A stretch of 5,911 bases of DNA, taken from contig CALQBT020000190.1 in NCBI GenBank assembly GCA_943328885.2, forward strand, positions 1-5,911, read 5' to 3'. The notes beneath the pieces were generated by a model. That model saw only the letters and a program-made list of their open reading frames with translations. It ran no database searches and was not told where the DNA came from. Shown here in pieces: positions 4,631 to 5,911 of the stretch. This stretch comes from Bordetella parapertussis. Its GTDB lineage: Bacteria; Pseudomonadota; Gammaproteobacteria; Burkholderiales; Burkholderiaceae_C. The position numbers and the translations under genes were made by a program. Position 1 is the stretch's first letter. Every line of letters starts with the position of its first letter.

Positions 4631-5794
4631 TCAATACGACTTGGGCATGCCCAGCACCTTCTCGGCGATGTAGCACAGGATCAGTTGCGGGCTGACCGGC
4701 GCCAGCCGCGGGATCCAGGACTCGCGCAGGTAGCGCTCGACGTGGTATTCCCGGGCATAGCCCATGCCGCCATGGGTGATCACCGCGTTCTCGCAAGCCC
4801 GAAAACCGGCTTCGGCGCCTAGGAACTTGGCGGCATTGGCCTCGGCCGCGCAGGGCAGTCCGGCGTCATAGAGCGCCGCAGCCTTGTGCACCATCAGGTG
4901 CGCGGCTTCGAGCTCCATCCAGTTGCGCGCCAGCGGGTGCGCGATGGCCTGGTTCTGGCCGATCGGCCGGCCAAACACCACCCGCTCGCGGGCGTATTGC
5001 GTGGCCCGGCGCAGCGCTGCGCGGCCCAGGCCGATGGCCTCGGCGCCGATCAGGATGCGCTCGGGGTTCATGCCGTGCAGGATGTACTTGAAGCCCTGGC
5101 CTTCTTCGCCGATGCGGTCTTCCACCGGGATGCGCAGGCCGTCGATGAAGAGCTGGTTGCTGTCGACCGCTTTGCGTCCCATCTTGGCGATCTCGTGCAC
5201 CTCGATCCTGCTGCGGTCGAAAGCGGTGTAGAACAGGCTCAGGCCCTCGCTGCCGTGGCATTGGTCCTCATGCGTCGTGCGCGCGAGCAGCAGCAGGCGG
5301 TTGGCCACCTGGGCGGTCGAGATCCACAGCTTCTGGCCGGTCACAAGGTAGTGGTCACCTTGGCGCACCGCGCGTGTTTTCAGCCCCAGGGTGTTCAGGC
5401 CGCTGTCGGGCTCGGTGACCGCGAAACATGACTTGTCGATTCCTTGGATCAGCGGCGGCAGCCAGCGCTGTTTTTGCTCCTCGGTGCCGAACACCACCGC
5501 GGGCTGCAGGCCGAAGATGTTCATGTGCACGGCTGATGCGCCCGACAGACCCGCGCCGGACGCGGCGATGGTGTGCATCATCAGCGCGGCCTCGCCGATA
5601 CCCAGCCCGGAGCCGCCGTAGGCCTGGGGCATCGCGATGCCCAGCCAGCCGGCTGTCGCCAGCGCTTGGTGGAATTCGGCCGGATAACCGCCTTCGGTGT
5701 CGCGCTTGAGCCAGTAGTCGGCGTCAAAAGGTTGGCAAAGGCGCTCGATCGCGTCCACGATCTGCTGTTGTTCGTCGTTCAGGGCAAAGTCCAT
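4631..5794 (-). CDS. Acyl-CoA dehydrogenase family protein
   Basis: This 387-residue FAD flavoprotein would introduce an alpha-beta double bond into an acyl-CoA, passing electrons to electron-transfer flavoprotein. All three domains are present: N-terminal helices (about 1-120), the middle beta domain with FAVTEPDSGLNT (124-135) and GQKLWIS (153-159), and the C-terminal helical domain with ERVVFGRPIGQNQ (270-282), HGGMGYAREY (341-350) and the ending EKVLGMPKSY. In medium-chain dehydrogenases the base is the Glu of a YEGT motif near the C-terminus; here that site reads LAPVS (364-368). Glu245 in MNPERILIG matches the Glu of isovaleryl-CoA dehydrogenase (LDLERL), a likely replacement base. I chose ATG at 5794 because AAGGA (plus-strand 5801-5805) sits six bases upstream and the family N-terminus MDFALNDEQQ begins there. 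An in-frame ATG at 5863 adds 23 residues without family character. Chain length or branching of the substrate cannot be told. Confidence 0.94.
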   Translation of the reverse strand: MDFALNDEQQQIVDAIERLCQPFDADYWLKRDTEGGYPAEFHQALATAGWLGIAMPQAYGGSGLGIGEAALMMHTIAASGAGLSGASAVHMNIFGLQPAVVFGTEEQKQRWLPPLIQGIDKSCFAVTEPDSGLNTLGLKTRAVRQGDHYLVTGQKLWISTAQVANRLLLLARTTHEDQCHGSEGLSLFYTAFDRSRIEVHEIAKMGRKAVDSNQLFIDGLRIPVEDRIGEEGQGFKYILHGMNPERILIGAEAIGLGRAALRRATQYARERVVFGRPIGQNQAIAHPLARNWMELEAAHLMVHKAAALYDAGLPCAAEANAAKFLGAEAGFRACENAVITHGGMGYAREYHVERYLRESWIPRLAPVSPQLILCYIAEKVLGMPKSY

Positions 5795-5911
5795 GGGGGT
5801 TCCTTGGCGCGGGTAGCGCGGTCGATCGGCAGCGTAGCTTGTGGCCTGTCGCACGGCTGACACCCAAGCGACGGAACGCCCGCTGTGTTTTCACGCATCA
5901 TGCGGCTCCCC
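5795..5911. other. Upstream region of the acyl-CoA dehydrogenase to window edge
   Basis: These 117 bp precede the acyl-CoA dehydrogenase start. The minus strand has in-window TGA codons at 5900-5898 and 5893-5891 in different frames, so an upstream gene could end here, but too little is visible to identify one. I see no clear promoter. Confidence 0.3.

Noticed and set aside
5795..5863. 23-residue N-terminal extension of the acyl-CoA dehydrogenase from ATG 5863
   Set aside because: The ATG at 5794 has a well-placed AAGGA and begins with the family's usual N-terminus; the extension has no family character.
1..5911. CRISPR array or complete insertion sequence
   Set aside because: No regularly spaced direct repeats longer than 8 bp and no transposase frame with terminal inverted repeats were seen by eye. 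The only repeat pair of note is the 11-bp inverted repeat at 1560-1610, which encloses just 29 bp.

Overview
The window looks like chromosomal DNA of a GC-rich proteobacterium, most likely a betaproteobacterium of the order Burkholderiales. The basis is the strong G/C bias at third codon positions, the tRNA-Cys sequence style and the kind of catabolic genes present. This is inference from gene style; no search was run.

Left end (1-375). The first 60 bases are AT-rich (20 G/C of 60). They run into a tRNA-Cys(GCA) whose 3' half (anticodon loop, T arm, acceptor 3' strand and CCA) is intact but whose 5' half is decayed. A perfect 17-bp hairpin with a T run follows. Between that hairpin and the first real gene, the minus strand keeps a short stretch resembling the C-terminal core of a tyrosine recombinase (RHT ... 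LGHK). Together these look like the scar of a tRNA-targeted integrative element.

Rest of the window (376-5911). Four full-length enzyme genes lie on the minus strand. In transcription order they are an acyl-CoA dehydrogenase (5794-4631), a TauD/TfdA-type Fe(II)/2-oxoglutarate dioxygenase (4001-3126), an enoyl-CoA hydratase/isomerase-family protein (2620-1832) and an FMN-dependent alpha-hydroxy-acid oxidase/dehydrogenase (1524-376). A 46-residue membrane or exported protein gene with a perfect AGGAGG ribosome site (3034-2894) sits between the dioxygenase and the crotonase-family gene. One gene, a DUF1330-family protein (4142-4516), is on the plus strand. It is divergent from the dioxygenase across 140 bp and convergent with the acyl-CoA dehydrogenase across a GC hairpin.

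The enzymes suggest a dispersed catabolic neighbourhood for organic acids: side-chain oxidation by the dioxygenase, CoA-ester oxidation by the dehydrogenase and crotonase-family protein, and 2-hydroxy-acid oxidation. The gaps of 91-630 bp between same-strand genes argue against one tight operon, and a shared pathway is a hypothesis. Two enzymes depart from the textbook active site. The crotonase-family protein lacks both catalytic glutamates. The acyl-CoA dehydrogenase lacks the C-terminal glutamate but has one at the isovaleryl-CoA dehydrogenase position. I see no CRISPR array, complete insertion sequence or clearly new multi-gene system.
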